DNA of 47,500 nt from Methylosinus sp. H3A (GTDB lineage: Bacteria; Pseudomonadota; Alphaproteobacteria; Rhizobiales; Beijerinckiaceae), in contig NZ_JADNQW010000001.1 in assembly GCF_015709455.1 (NCBI RefSeq), forward strand, positions 1 to 47,500, in the 5' to 3' direction. This document shows, piece by piece, positions 36,809-47,308 of this stretch. Under the pieces are notes generated by a model, which saw nothing but the letters and a program-made list of their open reading frames with translations, made no database searches and was not told the origin of the DNA. A program made the position numbers and the translations under genes. The first letter of the stretch is position 1. Every line of letters starts with the position of its first letter.

Positions 36809-38067
36809 CTCCGCATGGGTCGCTCGAAATAACGGTAGGAGAGCAAGGACAGCACGATCGTAATCCAGAAGCTCGCGAAGGCGAAGGCGAATGTCCACGG
36901 GGTCTCGATCAGATGCAGACGCCGCGCCGCCACCAAAAACGGCACGCTCACAAGAACGTGCGACATGTAGAGGGCGTAAGAACTCTCCCCGAGAACGAGG
37001 AGAACTTGGCTCTTCATCACAGAGGGGACGCCTCTTGCATCGGCAAGAGCAGCAAAAGCGATGAGCGAACAGAAGACCGGCAGAACCAATTCACGCCGAA
37101 CGTCGAGAGATAGCACGACCAGCGCACTCGCAGCCAGCGCGTGAACAGTCCACCAAGATGGTTTGCCGCGTAACTGACCATTGCATATCGCCTCGGCGAT
37201 CGCGGCACCGGCAAAGAAGCTGGGGAGGGCGCGCAACATTCCAAACTGATACGTCAAATCCATCCAATCCTGTGCGCCGAGTGCATTGTGGACCGCAATC
37301 ATGGCGGCCACCATCAGCAGTGTGCAAAGCATGCTGAACGCGAGACTGACACGGCGAACGATAGCGAAGACGGCGGGCGCCAGCAGGTAGACAAACCACT
37401 CCGCACTTATCGACCACGAGGGCACATTGAAACTCGGATGGTCGAGGAACCCCCAGGCTTGCACGAGGAGCAGATTCACCGGCAGGCCGGAAAGCGCCAA
37501 TATCTCCGGGTGATTGGGCTGAACGTGCAGGAGATGCGCGATGGCGATGAGCACCAGATAGCAAGCCAAAATCAGGACGTGTAACGGATAGACGCGCGCC
37601 CACCGGGCCAGTAGAAACTCCCCGTATTCCCGAGCCGATCCAAAACGGCTCCGATAGCCATGCACGATGACGAAACCGCTGAGCATGAAAAAGAAATCGA
37701 CCATGCAACTGAGATTTGTGACAAGAGGAAACCAGGTCGCTAGCCCCAACTGAAAGTCAATATTATAATGAAATATGACGATGCCACTCGCGGCTAAGAA
37801 ACGATAGCTGTCCAGCACAACATACCTGGCCGAATTCGTGGACTGCATGGGCGGGCGCCTTGCGAGCAATGTGAAAGCTCCTTCTTGGAGACGGAGCCTG
37901 AAGAATTTGCAATCTCTTGACGACCAGAAGCGGAGGATATGTACAATCAGACTGAGCTGCGGTTCTCCGTATAAGATCAGGCCAACGGGTTCGCCGAGGG
38001 CGCTTTCGAGCATTTTGCTGCGAACGTGATGCTGGAAAAGGAAGCGATTCATTGGTAACCACTGCAT
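36809..38067 (-). pseudogene. Acyltransferase 2 (OafA/ExoZ-like), truncated by IS256-family insertion
   Basis: The acyltransferase family 3 domain begins with YVVLDSYRFLAASGIVIFHY and continues with MVDFFFMLSGFVIVHGYRSR, a WSISAEWFVYLLAP block and LGESSYALYMSHVLV. It ends FERPMR. The reading frame then runs into the IS and stops after 11 foreign residues (at 36775), 30 residues short of the original end. All membrane segments and motifs survive, so some activity may remain. The start is uncertain: ATG 38067 gives a 73-residue leader of unknown kind, while ATG 37848 starts just before the domain. It probably acylates the same polysaccharide as the OafA-like enzyme or another part of it. Confidence 0.82.
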
Positions 38068-38213
38068 GTATTTGATTTACATACATTACGTCAGCTGGTC
38101 AAGCGAGTGATGAATATAGAACCTTGGGAAACCAGCCTTTGGCGAGCAGTTGCACGTTCCGCCGTCCCCCGGAAGCTGGAAACTATTTAATATCAATGCC
38201 TTCACATCTCGTT
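38068..38213. other. Intergenic region upstream of acyltransferase 2
   Basis: An A+T-rich segment with ATGTA / TACAT arms around 7 bases (about 38066-38085) lies directly before ATG 38067 and may be its promoter or an operator. Nothing else is recognised. The unit 1 equivalent is 14307-14452. Confidence 0.35.
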
Positions 38214-38618
38214 TCAATAACCCTTCAGGATCGCGAACGGCGCCTGCTCGGTTCCCCATGGTTTCAGCCCGGGCTCGATGGCGACGCAAATCCGTACGCG
38301 GCCTTTGTTCTCCCCACAGTTCCCGAATTCGATCTTCAATCCCTGATCCCGCATTTTTTGCGCAGTCGCCTTCATGCCGTCGATCTCACCCTGCCGATCG
38401 GCCTTTTCCAGCGCCAGATTCGCCAGCTCCGCCCGTTGCCAGGACAAAGACGCCCATAGGCCGAGCACGATCAGCGCCAGGGCGCCGACCGCGCCGGCCA
38501 GGATGATGGCGAATGCGCGATCGGAAAACTTCATCGCCTGCTTGTCGAGAATGATTGCAGCGCGATGCGCGTCCTCGATCTGCTGCGTGAAGCCTTTCGC
38601 CAGCGGCGCGAACAGCAA
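38214..38618 (-). CDS. MbeB/MobB-like small membrane protein (unit 2)
   Basis: Its translation equals that of 14453-14857, where it is described. Confidence 0.5.
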   Translation of the reverse strand: MLFAPLAKGFTQQIEDAHRAAIILDKQAMKFSDRAFAIILAGAVGALALIVLGLWASLSWQRAELANLALEKADRQGEIDGMKATAQKMRDQGLKIEFGNCGENKGRVRICVAIEPGLKPWGTEQAPFAILKGY

Positions 38619-38853
38619 GCCCTACAAGGATTTTCTGGCGTTGATGATCGCCGCGCGCGAGCGCGCCGGTCTCACCCAGGAAGGACTCGCCGAGCGCATC
38701 GGCCGGACGCAATCTTTTGTCTCGAAATACGAGCGCGGCGAACGTCGCCTCGACGTGGTCGAGTTTGCTGAATTTATAAAAGCGATGGATCTCGACCCGA
38801 GCGCCGTGTTTGCTCAATTTCTGCAGCACGCTTTCGACGACATGACGGGATAG
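38587..38853 (+). CDS. Small XRE-family regulator (unit 2)
   Basis: Its translation equals that of 14826-15092, with the same overlap of divergent 5' ends. Confidence 0.75.
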   Translation: MKPFASGANSKPYKDFLALMIAARERAGLTQEGLAERIGRTQSFVSKYERGERRLDVVEFAEFIKAMDLDPSAVFAQFLQHAFDDMTG

Positions 38854-38995
38854 CGGCAAGGCTCCGTTTGGAGGATCGAGGTTCCTTCCCTCTGTTCGTT
38901 TTACGTTACGGAGGGGCGATGACCGTTCAAGAAGATGGAGCGGCAAGGGTGACCTTGCTGGCCTTTTTTTCATAGGGCGCCAGCGCCCTTCGTCC

Positions 38996-39024
38996 TTGAA
39001 TTGTGGTAACATATATGTTACCAT
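38996..39024 (+). promoter_or_regulatory. Toxin-antitoxin promoter and palindromic operator (unit 2)
   Basis: The 18-bp palindrome is at 39005-39022, as at 15244-15261. Confidence 0.65.
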
Positions 39025-39029
39025 TATCT

Positions 39030-39362
39030 ATGCTTGAACTGCGCTATTACCTCCGCGTCGACGGAAAGAGCCCTTTTGAGGATTGGTTCTCCAGTCTGGA
39101 TTCGGCGGCGGCGGCGAAAGTCGCCGTCGCGCTGGCGCGGCTCGAACAGGGCAACCTCTCGAACGCCAAGGGCGTTGGCGAAGGCGTGCTTGAATACAAG
39201 ATCGATTGGGGAGCGGGCTACCGCGTTTATTTCGGTCGCGACGGCGACGTGGTGGTGATCCTGCTAACGGGCGGCACCAAGAAGCGCCAGCAAAAGGACA
39301 TAGAGGCGGCGAAGGCGAGCTGGGCGGATTACAAGCGGCGGAAGGCGCCGCGCATTAACTGA
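39030..39362 (+). CDS. RelE/HigB-like toxin (unit 2)
   Basis: Same translation as 15269-15601. Confidence 0.85.
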   Translation: MLELRYYLRVDGKSPFEDWFSSLDSAAAAKVAVALARLEQGNLSNAKGVGEGVLEYKIDWGAGYRVYFGRDGDVVVILLTGGTKKRQQKDIEAAKASWADYKRRKAPRIN

Positions 39363-39373
39363 CGGAGGCGGCA

Positions 39374-39694
39374 ATGGCGCTCACGAAGAGCTTCAAGGAA
39401 CTGGTGCAACGCCGCGTCGCGGATGATCCGGCGTTCGCGGAGAATCTTCTCCGTGAAGGTATCGACACCATGCTCGGCGGCGACGTCGAGACGGGCAAAT
39501 CGATCCTGCGCGACTACATCAACGCGACGGTCGGCTTTGAAAAACTGGCGACGGCGACGGATACGCCGCGGAAGAGCCTCATGCGCATGTTCAGCCCGAG
39601 CGGTAATCCGCAGGCGCGGAACCTGTTCGGCGTGCTGGGCTATCTGCAAAAACAGGCCGGCGTGCAATTCCATGTCGCGCCAAAGCCCCATTAG
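39374..39694 (+). CDS. HigA-like antitoxin (unit 2)
   Basis: Same translation as 15613-15933. Confidence 0.85.
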   Translation: MALTKSFKELVQRRVADDPAFAENLLREGIDTMLGGDVETGKSILRDYINATVGFEKLATATDTPRKSLMRMFSPSGNPQARNLFGVLGYLQKQAGVQFHVAPKPH

Positions 39695-39723
39695 GCGGCC
39701 TTCGAGAAGGCCCCGGCCCCGCC

Positions 39724-39948
39724 CTAATCTTGGGCGTGGGCGCGCTTCTGGATTCGGCTGCTAAACTGTCTCCGACGCACCCGCGGGCAAATTTCAGGCT
39801 CCGTGGGGGTGCGCGGGAACGCTGTCGGCAGCGCGCGCACGCGCGCGGACAGGAGCCACAGCGCGTCGTCGTCCAGGGCAGCGACGGCCGAAGCCGTGTT
39901 GAAGATCGCGCTCCAATCCATTGCCGGCCACATGCTCACCAACTTCAC
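39724..39948 (-). CDS. Small hypothetical protein after the partition genes (unit 2)
   Basis: Same translation as 15963-16187. Confidence 0.4.
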   Translation of the reverse strand: MKLVSMWPAMDWSAIFNTASAVAALDDDALWLLSARVRALPTAFPRTPTEPEICPRVRRRQFSSRIQKRAHAQD

Positions 39949-39960
39949 ATGTTCAATATC

Positions 39961-40302
39961 TCAATCTTGATCCACCACAGGAACCTTGTGGGCGCGGAAA
40001 AGCTCGTTGAGCGCGCGGGCGATGAGCTGAGTCGTGTCCTCGCCGGTTTCCGCCTGCACCAGGCGCATGCTGCGCTTGAAATCAGGAGTCAGATAAGCGC
40101 CGATATGGGTCTTCCCCTCTCGGCTTGGCGCCTTGTAGCGCGCAGCCGCAGGCGCCGGAGCGGGCGCCGCGGCCTGCGGTTCCGGCGCGGGCTCGATCGC
40201 CGGCGGCGGAACGGGCTGCGGCTTTGCGACGGGTGCAACGGCGGCGGGCTTTGTCCGGCTCGCCTTCTCAAGCTGTTGCTGTATCGCCCCGAACTTCGAC
40301 AT
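39961..40302 (-). CDS. Ribbon-helix-helix partition protein (unit 2)
   Basis: Same translation as 16200-16541. Confidence 0.7.
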   Translation of the reverse strand: MSKFGAIQQQLEKASRTKPAAVAPVAKPQPVPPPAIEPAPEPQAAAPAPAPAAARYKAPSREGKTHIGAYLTPDFKRSMRLVQAETGEDTTQLIARALNELFRAHKVPVVDQD

Positions 40303-40942
40303 TTTCCCCTCGCATGTTCACAAATTCACAAACGAACTCGAAAAGCCTTTTCAGCTCGTCGCCCGCTTTCCCGTCAGGATCAAGCTCTTGCGGCACGCGG
40401 CCGGTCGTCATGGCCTCGGCATAGGCGCTGCGCTGGCAAAGATGCACGGGGCAGACCGTCAGCCCGTAGAGGTCGCGGATACCTTCATGCACTTCGGCGA
40501 TGCTGTTCTTGCCCGCCGTCGGGTGAATGCCGTTGAGCAGCACGAAAGCCGGCGGGCTGCCGGCGAGGCGTAGCAGGTCGTTCACCTGCGGGAAGGTTTC
40601 CACCTCGACGATGTTCGGGCGGCTCGGGATGAGAACCAGGTCGGCCGCGCGCGCCGCTTTGAGGGCGCTGTCGTCGCTCCGGCCGGCCGTGTCGATGAAG
40701 GCGAACTGGACGCCAGCGTTACGAGCAGCGTCGAGGGTCGGCTGCAACCGGCTGGCCTGCGCCGACACGACGGGCGGATTCTCGCTTTGGCGTCGGTCTT
40801 TCCAGTTTGCGGCGGTCGCCTGCGGGTCGAGGTCGATAACGGCGACATCGTGCCCCGCGTTGGCCGCGGCGACGGCGAGCCCGAGAACGGTCGTGGTCTT
40901 GCCCGTCCCGCCCTTCTGTCCGACAACTGAAATTGTGAACAT
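40268..40942 (-). CDS. parA: ParA-type partition ATPase (unit 2)
   Basis: Same translation as 16507-17181. Confidence 0.9.
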   Translation of the reverse strand: MFTISVVGQKGGTGKTTTVLGLAVAAANAGHDVAVIDLDPQATAANWKDRRQSENPPVVSAQASRLQPTLDAARNAGVQFAFIDTAGRSDDSALKAARAADLVLIPSRPNIVEVETFPQVNDLLRLAGSPPAFVLLNGIHPTAGKNSIAEVHEGIRDLYGLTVCPVHLCQRSAYAEAMTTGRVPQELDPDGKAGDELKRLFEFVCEFVNMRGENVEVRGDTATA

Positions 40943-41084
40943 GTGAAACCCTGATGCTGTGAAGCATTGAACTTGTGAGCCAAGCGCCGATTCGCGTCAA
41001 TCACAATTCACGCTTTCAAGAGCGAACATGTTCACATGTGATATTTTGACAACACTTACCTGTTCACACCTGAATTTGTGAACA
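40930..41084. promoter_or_regulatory. Candidate centromere with TGTTCACA motifs (unit 2)
   Basis: Same motif clusters as 17169-17323. Confidence 0.6.
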
Positions 41085-41156
41085 CGGCTGCTAGGATGGG
41101 AAACCGGACGCCCTCCGAACATCGTGGAGCACGACATTAGGACAAGGGAGGCCTAG

Positions 41157-41986
41157 GCTCAGGACTCATTGATTGAGATAGAAGGCGACAGCGGCGGCGA
41201 TGCATATGGCGGAGAAGAAGGCGTGCGCGCATCGATCGTAACGGGTGGCGATGCGCCGCCAGTCTTTGAGCTTGGCGAAGAGGTTCTCGATCTTATGACG
41301 TTGCCGGTAGAGCGCCTTGTCGTAATCGAGAGGCTTCTTACGGCTCTTTGTCGGCGGAATGCAGGGCTCGGTCCCGCGTTCCGCGAGCGCTCGCCGAAAC
41401 CAGTCGCTGTCGTAGCCGCGATCTGCGATCAGGGCCGAGGACGGCGGCAGCGCGTCGAGCATCGGCCTCGCGCCTTTGTGATCGCTCATCTGCCCTTCGG
41501 TCAGCATCATGACAAGCGGCTTGCCGGCGCCGTCGCAAACGACGTGGAGCTTGGAGTTCAGCCCGCCTTTCGTGCGGCCGATACAGCGGGAAAGAGCCCC
41601 TTTTTTAGGAGGCTCGCCGCCGTCCGATGCGCTTTCAGATGAGTGGAGTCGATCATGATCCGCTCCGGCTTCGGCCCTTCTCCCGCGAGCGCGGCGAAGA
41701 TACGATCGAAGACGCCGAGCCGGCTCCAACGGATGAAGCGATTGTAGAGCGTCTTGGGCGGCCCATACTCCTTCGGGGCGTCCTTCCATTGCAGGCCATT
41801 CTTGATGACGTAGACGATCCCGCTGACCACGCGGCGGTCGTCCACCCGCGGCACGCCGTGCGCCAAGGGAAAGTGAGGGGAAATTCGCGCCATCTCCGCT
41901 TCGCTCAGCAAAAACAAATCACCCATCAAAGCCTCCATTTCGGAGACCTTGAATCACGCCTCACTCCAAATTAATAGGTCCTGAGC
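41157..41986. mobile_element. IS5-family (IS427-type) insertion sequence (unit 2)
   Basis: Same element, ends and CTAG flanks as 17396-18225. Confidence 0.9.
41166..41926 (-). CDS. IS5/IS427-type transposase made by -1 frameshift (unit 2)
   Basis: Same two frames and slippery heptamer (41606-41600) as 17405-18165. Confidence 0.92.
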
Positions 41987-42181
41987 CTAGGCTCCGCGGA
42001 GCCGGTGAAATTTTCCCGTCTTCGGGAAAGTTTCAAATCGCCCTTGGCCGAAGCGAGCACCATGATACGCTGAATGGCATAGGGGGCATGTGTTTCACAA
42101 TTTCACTCGTGAACATGTTCGCAAGAGAAGCCGGTTTCTCGGCGTTCCCGCGTGAGGTTGCCGCGGCGCGAGCGCCTTGCA

Positions 42182-43488
42182 TCAACCCCCTCCTGCCGCT
42201 GCGCGCGGCGTAATGCCCCAGCGCGCGCGCCGCAAAGCCCAGAGACTGCGATCGAGATGCAATTCGCCCGTACGGGCGCGTTTCACCATCGTGGCGAAGT
42301 AGCCGCCTGCGCCGCGCGTAAAATGCTCGCTGGGTTTCGTCGAAACGAGGGCGAGCGCGATAGCGGCAACCGGCCGGCCGAGCGCCTCGCAAGCCTCCAC
42401 CCAGAGCGATTGCGAAACACCGAGTTCATGGCGTAGCGCTCCACCCGCGGCGTCGACGACGTCGCGCCAATCGGGGAACCGTGATGCGATATGCGACGCC
42501 AGACGCGGCGCGAGGTCAATCAGCTCGCCTGGATGAAGTTTCTCGATCCGCTCGTAGGGCTGGAATTTGATGGTCTCGCGGAACTCCTGAGATCCAAACT
42601 CCGAATGTTGGCCGCTTCGACCCGAAGCATCGACCCGACTACTCTTCTCGGCTGCAATTACTGTATCCTCCGGATCGATAGGTTTGTTTGTAGATATATC
42701 GTGGGGCTTGGAAACGAGCCCCACGGGGCTTTTACTCACAAGTTCGGCGGAGGCCGAAGAGGCCTGCTTGAGCAACGCGGCGGCCTCGCTTTCACTGCTT
42801 TCCAGGCTGCACACGATCAGCGCCAAATCCTCCGACCGGCAGGACTGCCGTATCGCGGCGACGAGTTCGGCCGTCTCGGCCTCAAGGCGCGTCCATTCGC
42901 GGGGCAGGGAGCCACAGCCGCGAGCGTCTCGCCGAGCTGGCGGATGCCGCGACGGGCGCGCGTTGCGCGTTTCTTGAGCGCCCGCATGCGCTCGCGCTCG
43001 GCTTTGGCCTCGGCCGCCAGCCGGATGAATTCATCATGGCGGTAAGCGAGGGGGGACAGGTCGAATCCGTAGGCCTCGATGATGCGGCCGTCGGCGCCGC
43101 GCCGGCCGTAGCGCTTGCCGGTTTCGCTATCGCGAACGATTACGACGCCCGCCTCGAAAAGCGCGCGGTTCAGCACCTTCACACGCGCGGGAGAAAGCCC
43201 GAGGAACTCCGCCTGGCGCGCGGCCGAGGGCCAGCAAATGGGGCGAGAGCCTTCTTCCCAGTCATGCGGCATGGTCTGCTTCACGAGCCACGCGATGAGC
43301 TTGTAGGCCTGCGGCGGCAGGCCGAGATAGGGCTCCGCCTCCTGAAACGCGGCGAGGTAGGAGAAAGGGCGCGCGCTGCCGGCCGCGGCCCCTACGAATT
43401 CATCGGCGCGCTCGCGCGCAGCGAGCATGGTCAGCGTGAGTCGTCGGGAACCGGTCGGCGCGGCAATCGATTTGTGTGAAAAAGGCAT
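42182..43488 (-). CDS. repC: RepC replication initiator (unit 2, frameshifted)
   Basis: Same gene as 18421-19728, but one G is missing from the G-run near 42907. The N-terminal two thirds and the C-terminal third therefore lie in different frames. The unit 1 copy should be taken as correct. Confidence 0.9.
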
Positions 43489-43603
43489 GGTTTCTCCTTC
43501 GGTTTGATGGCTCAAACCGCCGCGAAAGAGGCTAGAAACCGGCGCAAACAACCCCGTTAGCGGAAACGAGGTTTCCGCTTGACTTGGGGCCTGATTTTCG
43601 GAG

Positions 43604-43695
43604 AGTCGTGGTTGTCCAGACGCACGACTTTCCCGGCGGGTTTTCCCTAAATCGGCCGGATAAAAGCCCGCCCTTCGAGGCGGGTTTTTGTTTTT
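43604..43695 (+). ncRNA. Candidate antisense RNA controlling repC (unit 2)
   Basis: Same hairpins and terminator as 19845-19936. A one-G difference near 43600 lies in the presumed promoter of this RNA. Confidence 0.6.
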
Positions 43696-43729
43696 GGGCT
43701 TCTGCTCCCCCAAAAGGTTGCACGACAAC

Positions 43730-43752
43730 GCGCGGCGTGAATCACGTCGCGC
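43730..43752. repeat. 23-bp near-perfect palindrome upstream of repC (unit 2)
   Basis: Same sequence as 19971-19993. Confidence 0.5.
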
Positions 43753-43994
43753 ATCGAGCCAGCCTGCCGAGATTTCGCTGATTCGTCGAGAGTCTTGAGG
43801 AAAGCTTCGGAATTTCTGAGACAGCAGCGTTTTTTAAAAGGGCCGAGCATTGGAGGACGTGCATCGGAACCTGCCAGACGTGAGCAACAGGCGATCGGCT
43901 GTGTGAACAAGCACCCAATTTTTCCCCTGTGGAGCGCAGAGTTTCAAACGTTTAATGACGTCGAGGTGGCGCCCATCGATGTCTGCACTCCATC

Positions 43995-44040
43995 TTGACA
44001 ACCGACGCGCGGGCGTCGATATTTAATGAAATGATTAAAT
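43995..44040 (+). promoter_or_regulatory. Promoter and operator of the ArsR-transporter operon (unit 2)
   Basis: Same boxes and inverted repeat as 20236-20281. Confidence 0.65.
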
Positions 44041-44377
44041 GTTCTGAGGCGACGCTCGACTCGGTCTTTCACGCGCTGGCCGACCCGCATCGAAGGGCGA
44101 TCCTGCGTATGCTGACCGCACAAGAGCGCAGCATTGGAGAAATCGTTCCCTCGTTTCCGATCTCCTTCGTCGCTGTCTCCAACCACATGAAAGTGCTGGA
44201 GCAGGCGGGTCTCGTCATCCGACGCAAGCAGGGCCGTCATCAGATGTGCAGCCTCGACAGCCGTGGCCTCGCCGCGGCCCGGAACTGGCTCGATGCGCAT
44301 GAACGCTTCTGGAGCGAGCGCTCGACGCCTTGGATGCCGTCGTCGCTCAGATGAAGGCGGAGGACACGGGCCGTTAG
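44031..44377 (+). CDS. ArsR-family repressor (unit 2, frameshifted)
   Basis: Same gene as 20272-20619. A G is missing near 44319, which alters the last ~20 residues after FWSER. The DNA-binding domain is unaffected. Confidence 0.85.
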
Positions 44378-44417
44378 AGTCCGGCGCCAACCGGTAGAAA
44401 CAAGATGGAGGAAGCGC

Positions 44418-46114
44418 TTGACTCAGAATGCCCTCTCGAGCGAACGGGCTACAACGTCCGTGCCCGCGCCCGCCGCCGACCAGGCGGCCGATCCCAGCAG
44501 CCTGCGCCGGGTGGTGGTGGCCTCCTCTCTTGGAGCCGTCTTCGAAGCTTATGACCTCGTGCTCTACGGGCCGATGGCCGCGATCGTCGCCGCCGAGTTC
44601 TTCTCCGGGCTCGATCCCGCCTATGCCTATATCTTCACCTTGCTCTCCGCCGCCGTGACCTATGTCGCCCGCCCATTCGGCGGGCTGGTGTTCGGCCCCC
44701 TCGGCGACCGGGCCGGACGCAAATTCACCTTTCTGCTCACCATCCTGATCATGGGCCTGTCGACCGTGCTCATCGGGCTTGCTGCCGAACTACGCGACCA
44801 TAGGAATCGCCTCGCCGCTGCTGCTCATGGCGCTGCGCATCCTGCAGGGCCTCGCCTATGGCGGCGAGTTCGGCGGCGCAGCCACTTATATCGCCGAATA
44901 TGCCCCCGCCCACCGGCGCGGCTTCGCCACCAGCGCGATCGCTGTCACCGCGGCGAGCGGCCTGGCTCTGGCGATCCTGGTCGTGCTCGCCTGCGAGTCG
45001 GCGCTCGGCAAGACTGCATTCGAGGCCTGGGGCTGGCGCATTCCATTCCTGCTCTCGGCCGTGCTCATGCTGTCTCGGTCTATATCCGGCTGCGCCTGCA
45101 AGAATCTCCGGTCTTCCTGGCCATGAAGCGGTCGGGCGGCGGCTCGCGGACGCCGCTGCGCGAGGCCTTCGGCCGCTGGGAGCATCTGCGGGTGGCGCTG
45201 CTCGGTCCTGTTCGGCGCCGCCGCTGGCCAGTCGGTCGCGATCGCGACCGGCTCCTATCCGATCTACCTCCTGGCGTTGAACCTGAAGATCGATCCCTTC
45301 CTGCTGCACTACACTATCCTCGGCTACAGCGTGGTCTTCATCGCCGCGATGATCCTGGCCGGCTGGCTGTCGGACCGGATCGGCCGCAAGCCGGTCGTGC
45401 TCGCCGGCTTCATAGGCACGGCGCTCGCCGCCTATCCGGTGTTCCTCGGCGTCACCCTCTATGCGCACCCGCGTCTCGCGGCGGCGATGACCACGCATCC
45501 GGTAACGGTGGCGGCCGACCCGGCGACATGCAGCCGCCAGTTCGATCCGTTCGGCCTCACCGAGTTCCACGGCTCTTGCGACATCGCCCGGCGCGCCGTC
45601 GCCAAGCTCGGCGTGCCCTACCGGCAATCGCGCCGCGTCACGGGCCGCGCCGCCCAAGTGGAGATCGGCGCCGCGGTAATTCCCGCCTTCGAGGGCGGCG
45701 GGCTCGACCGGGCGATCTTCACGGAGCAGGCCAAGGCCTTCGACGGCGCCCTCGCCGCCGCATTGGCCGATGCGGGATATCCTGCCCGCGCCGCGCCGGA
45801 GACGACCAATGTTCGATGCTGATCACGCTCATGCCGTCCTCAGCATCTTCGTCGCGATGGCGTCCGCCCCGCTCTCGGCCTGGATGGTGGAGATGTTCCC
45901 GACCCGCATCCGCGCCACGGCCTTCGCGATGTCCTACAACATCGGCGGCTGGTTCGGCGGCTTCCTCCCGGCGATCTCATTCGCCGCCTTCACCGCCACG
46001 GGCAATCTCTATGCGGGCCTATGGTACGCAGTCGGCGTCCTGCTGGTCGCGCTCGTGGTCAGCGGCCTGTTCCTGCCCGAGACGCGCGGCCGCGCCCTGG
46101 AGCGCGTGACATGA
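44418..46114 (+). CDS. MHS-type transporter (unit 2, multiply frameshifted)
   Basis: Same gene as 20660-22357. Seven single-base indels (near 44776, 45071, 45205, 45622, 45641, 45812 and 45833) break the frame. Two of them (45622 and 45641) cancel and change about seven residues in the large loop. Confidence 0.85.
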
Positions 46115-47266
46115 CCGGCCCCGCGGGTCGTCCGGTCTCGCTCGTCCTGGTCCGCCGCATCAATGCGCCGGCAGGACAGATATTCACCGCCTGGACGGAC
46201 CCGAAATGGCTGGTCCGCTGGCTGATTCCGGGGAGCCGGAGCGCTGCGGGACGCGGTCATCGACCCGAGTCCGGGCGGCGCCTACCGGCTGGAGGGCCTC
46301 GATCCGGATGGAACGCGCTATTGCCTCTGCGGCCGTTACATCGAAGTCGCGGCGGAACGGCGGATCGCCTTGAGCTGGGAATATGAGGGCGCCGCAGCCG
46401 GCCTATGCGGGCCGCCGACGCGGGTCGACGTCGATCTGCGCCCACTGGGCGCCGACGCTTGCGAGCTGACGCTCACCCACGGCGAGCTCCAGGGGGAGGA
46501 AGCGGCTGCGACGCACCGCATATTGTGGACGATCTGCCTCGACCGGCTCGTCTGGTCGCTCGTTCCGCCGCCGGACGAGCCCGCCTTTCGCCCGTCGCTC
46601 GGGGCGATCGCCGAGCTCTATGGCGAGTCGCACCGCTTGCTGCAGGACGCCTTCGACAGCCGGCCGCTGGCCAACGCCCTGCGCAAGATGATGGTGACGA
46701 GCACGCTGACGAACGAGCACAAGGCCTTCATCGCCGGGCGGGACATGGTGTTCCTCACCACCGTCGACCATCGCGGCTTTCCCACCTGTTCCTACAAGGG
46801 CGGGGCGCCGGGCTTCGTGCGGGCGCTCGACGACCAGACCCTCGTCTTGCCGAGCTATAACGGCAACGGCATGTATCTCTCCGCGGGCAATGTCGCCGCC
46901 AATGCGAAGGTCGGACTGCTGTTCATCGATTTCGAGCAGCCGCACCGGCTGCGCATCCACGGCGCCGCGCGCCTCGTGCGCGACGAGGCGGAGCTTGCAG
47001 CCTTTCCCGGCGCGGAGCTTCTGCTGGTAGTGAAGGTCTATGAGGCCTTCGTGAACTGCTCGCGCTATGTGCATCGCTATCAGCGCGCGGAAACATCCCC
47101 CTTCGTGCCGGGCGAGCCACGCGGGGACGAGATGGCGCCCTGGAAGAATCTGGACGTCATCCGTGACGCCCTCCCCGGCCGGGATCGGGTTCGGCGCGAA
47201 GAGGCCGGATCAAGGTCCATGACGCGCGAGGAGTATCTCGCGCGCCTGAAGCGCGGGGAGAGCTGA
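46111..47266 (+). CDS. SRPBCC / pyridoxamine-phosphate-oxidase-like fusion (unit 2, frameshifted)
   Basis: Same gene as 22354-23508. An extra G in the G-run near 46230 shifts the frame after about 40 residues. From about 46370 the second frame reads as in unit 1. Confidence 0.8.
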
Positions 47267-47276
47267 GAGCCCGCTT

Positions 47277-47308
47277 CGTCTCAATAGCCTTCAAGACCGC
47301 GAACGGCT
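47277..47308. repeat. Possible remnant of the MbeB-like gene's 3' end (unit 2)
   Basis: Same sequence as 23519-23550. Confidence 0.35.
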
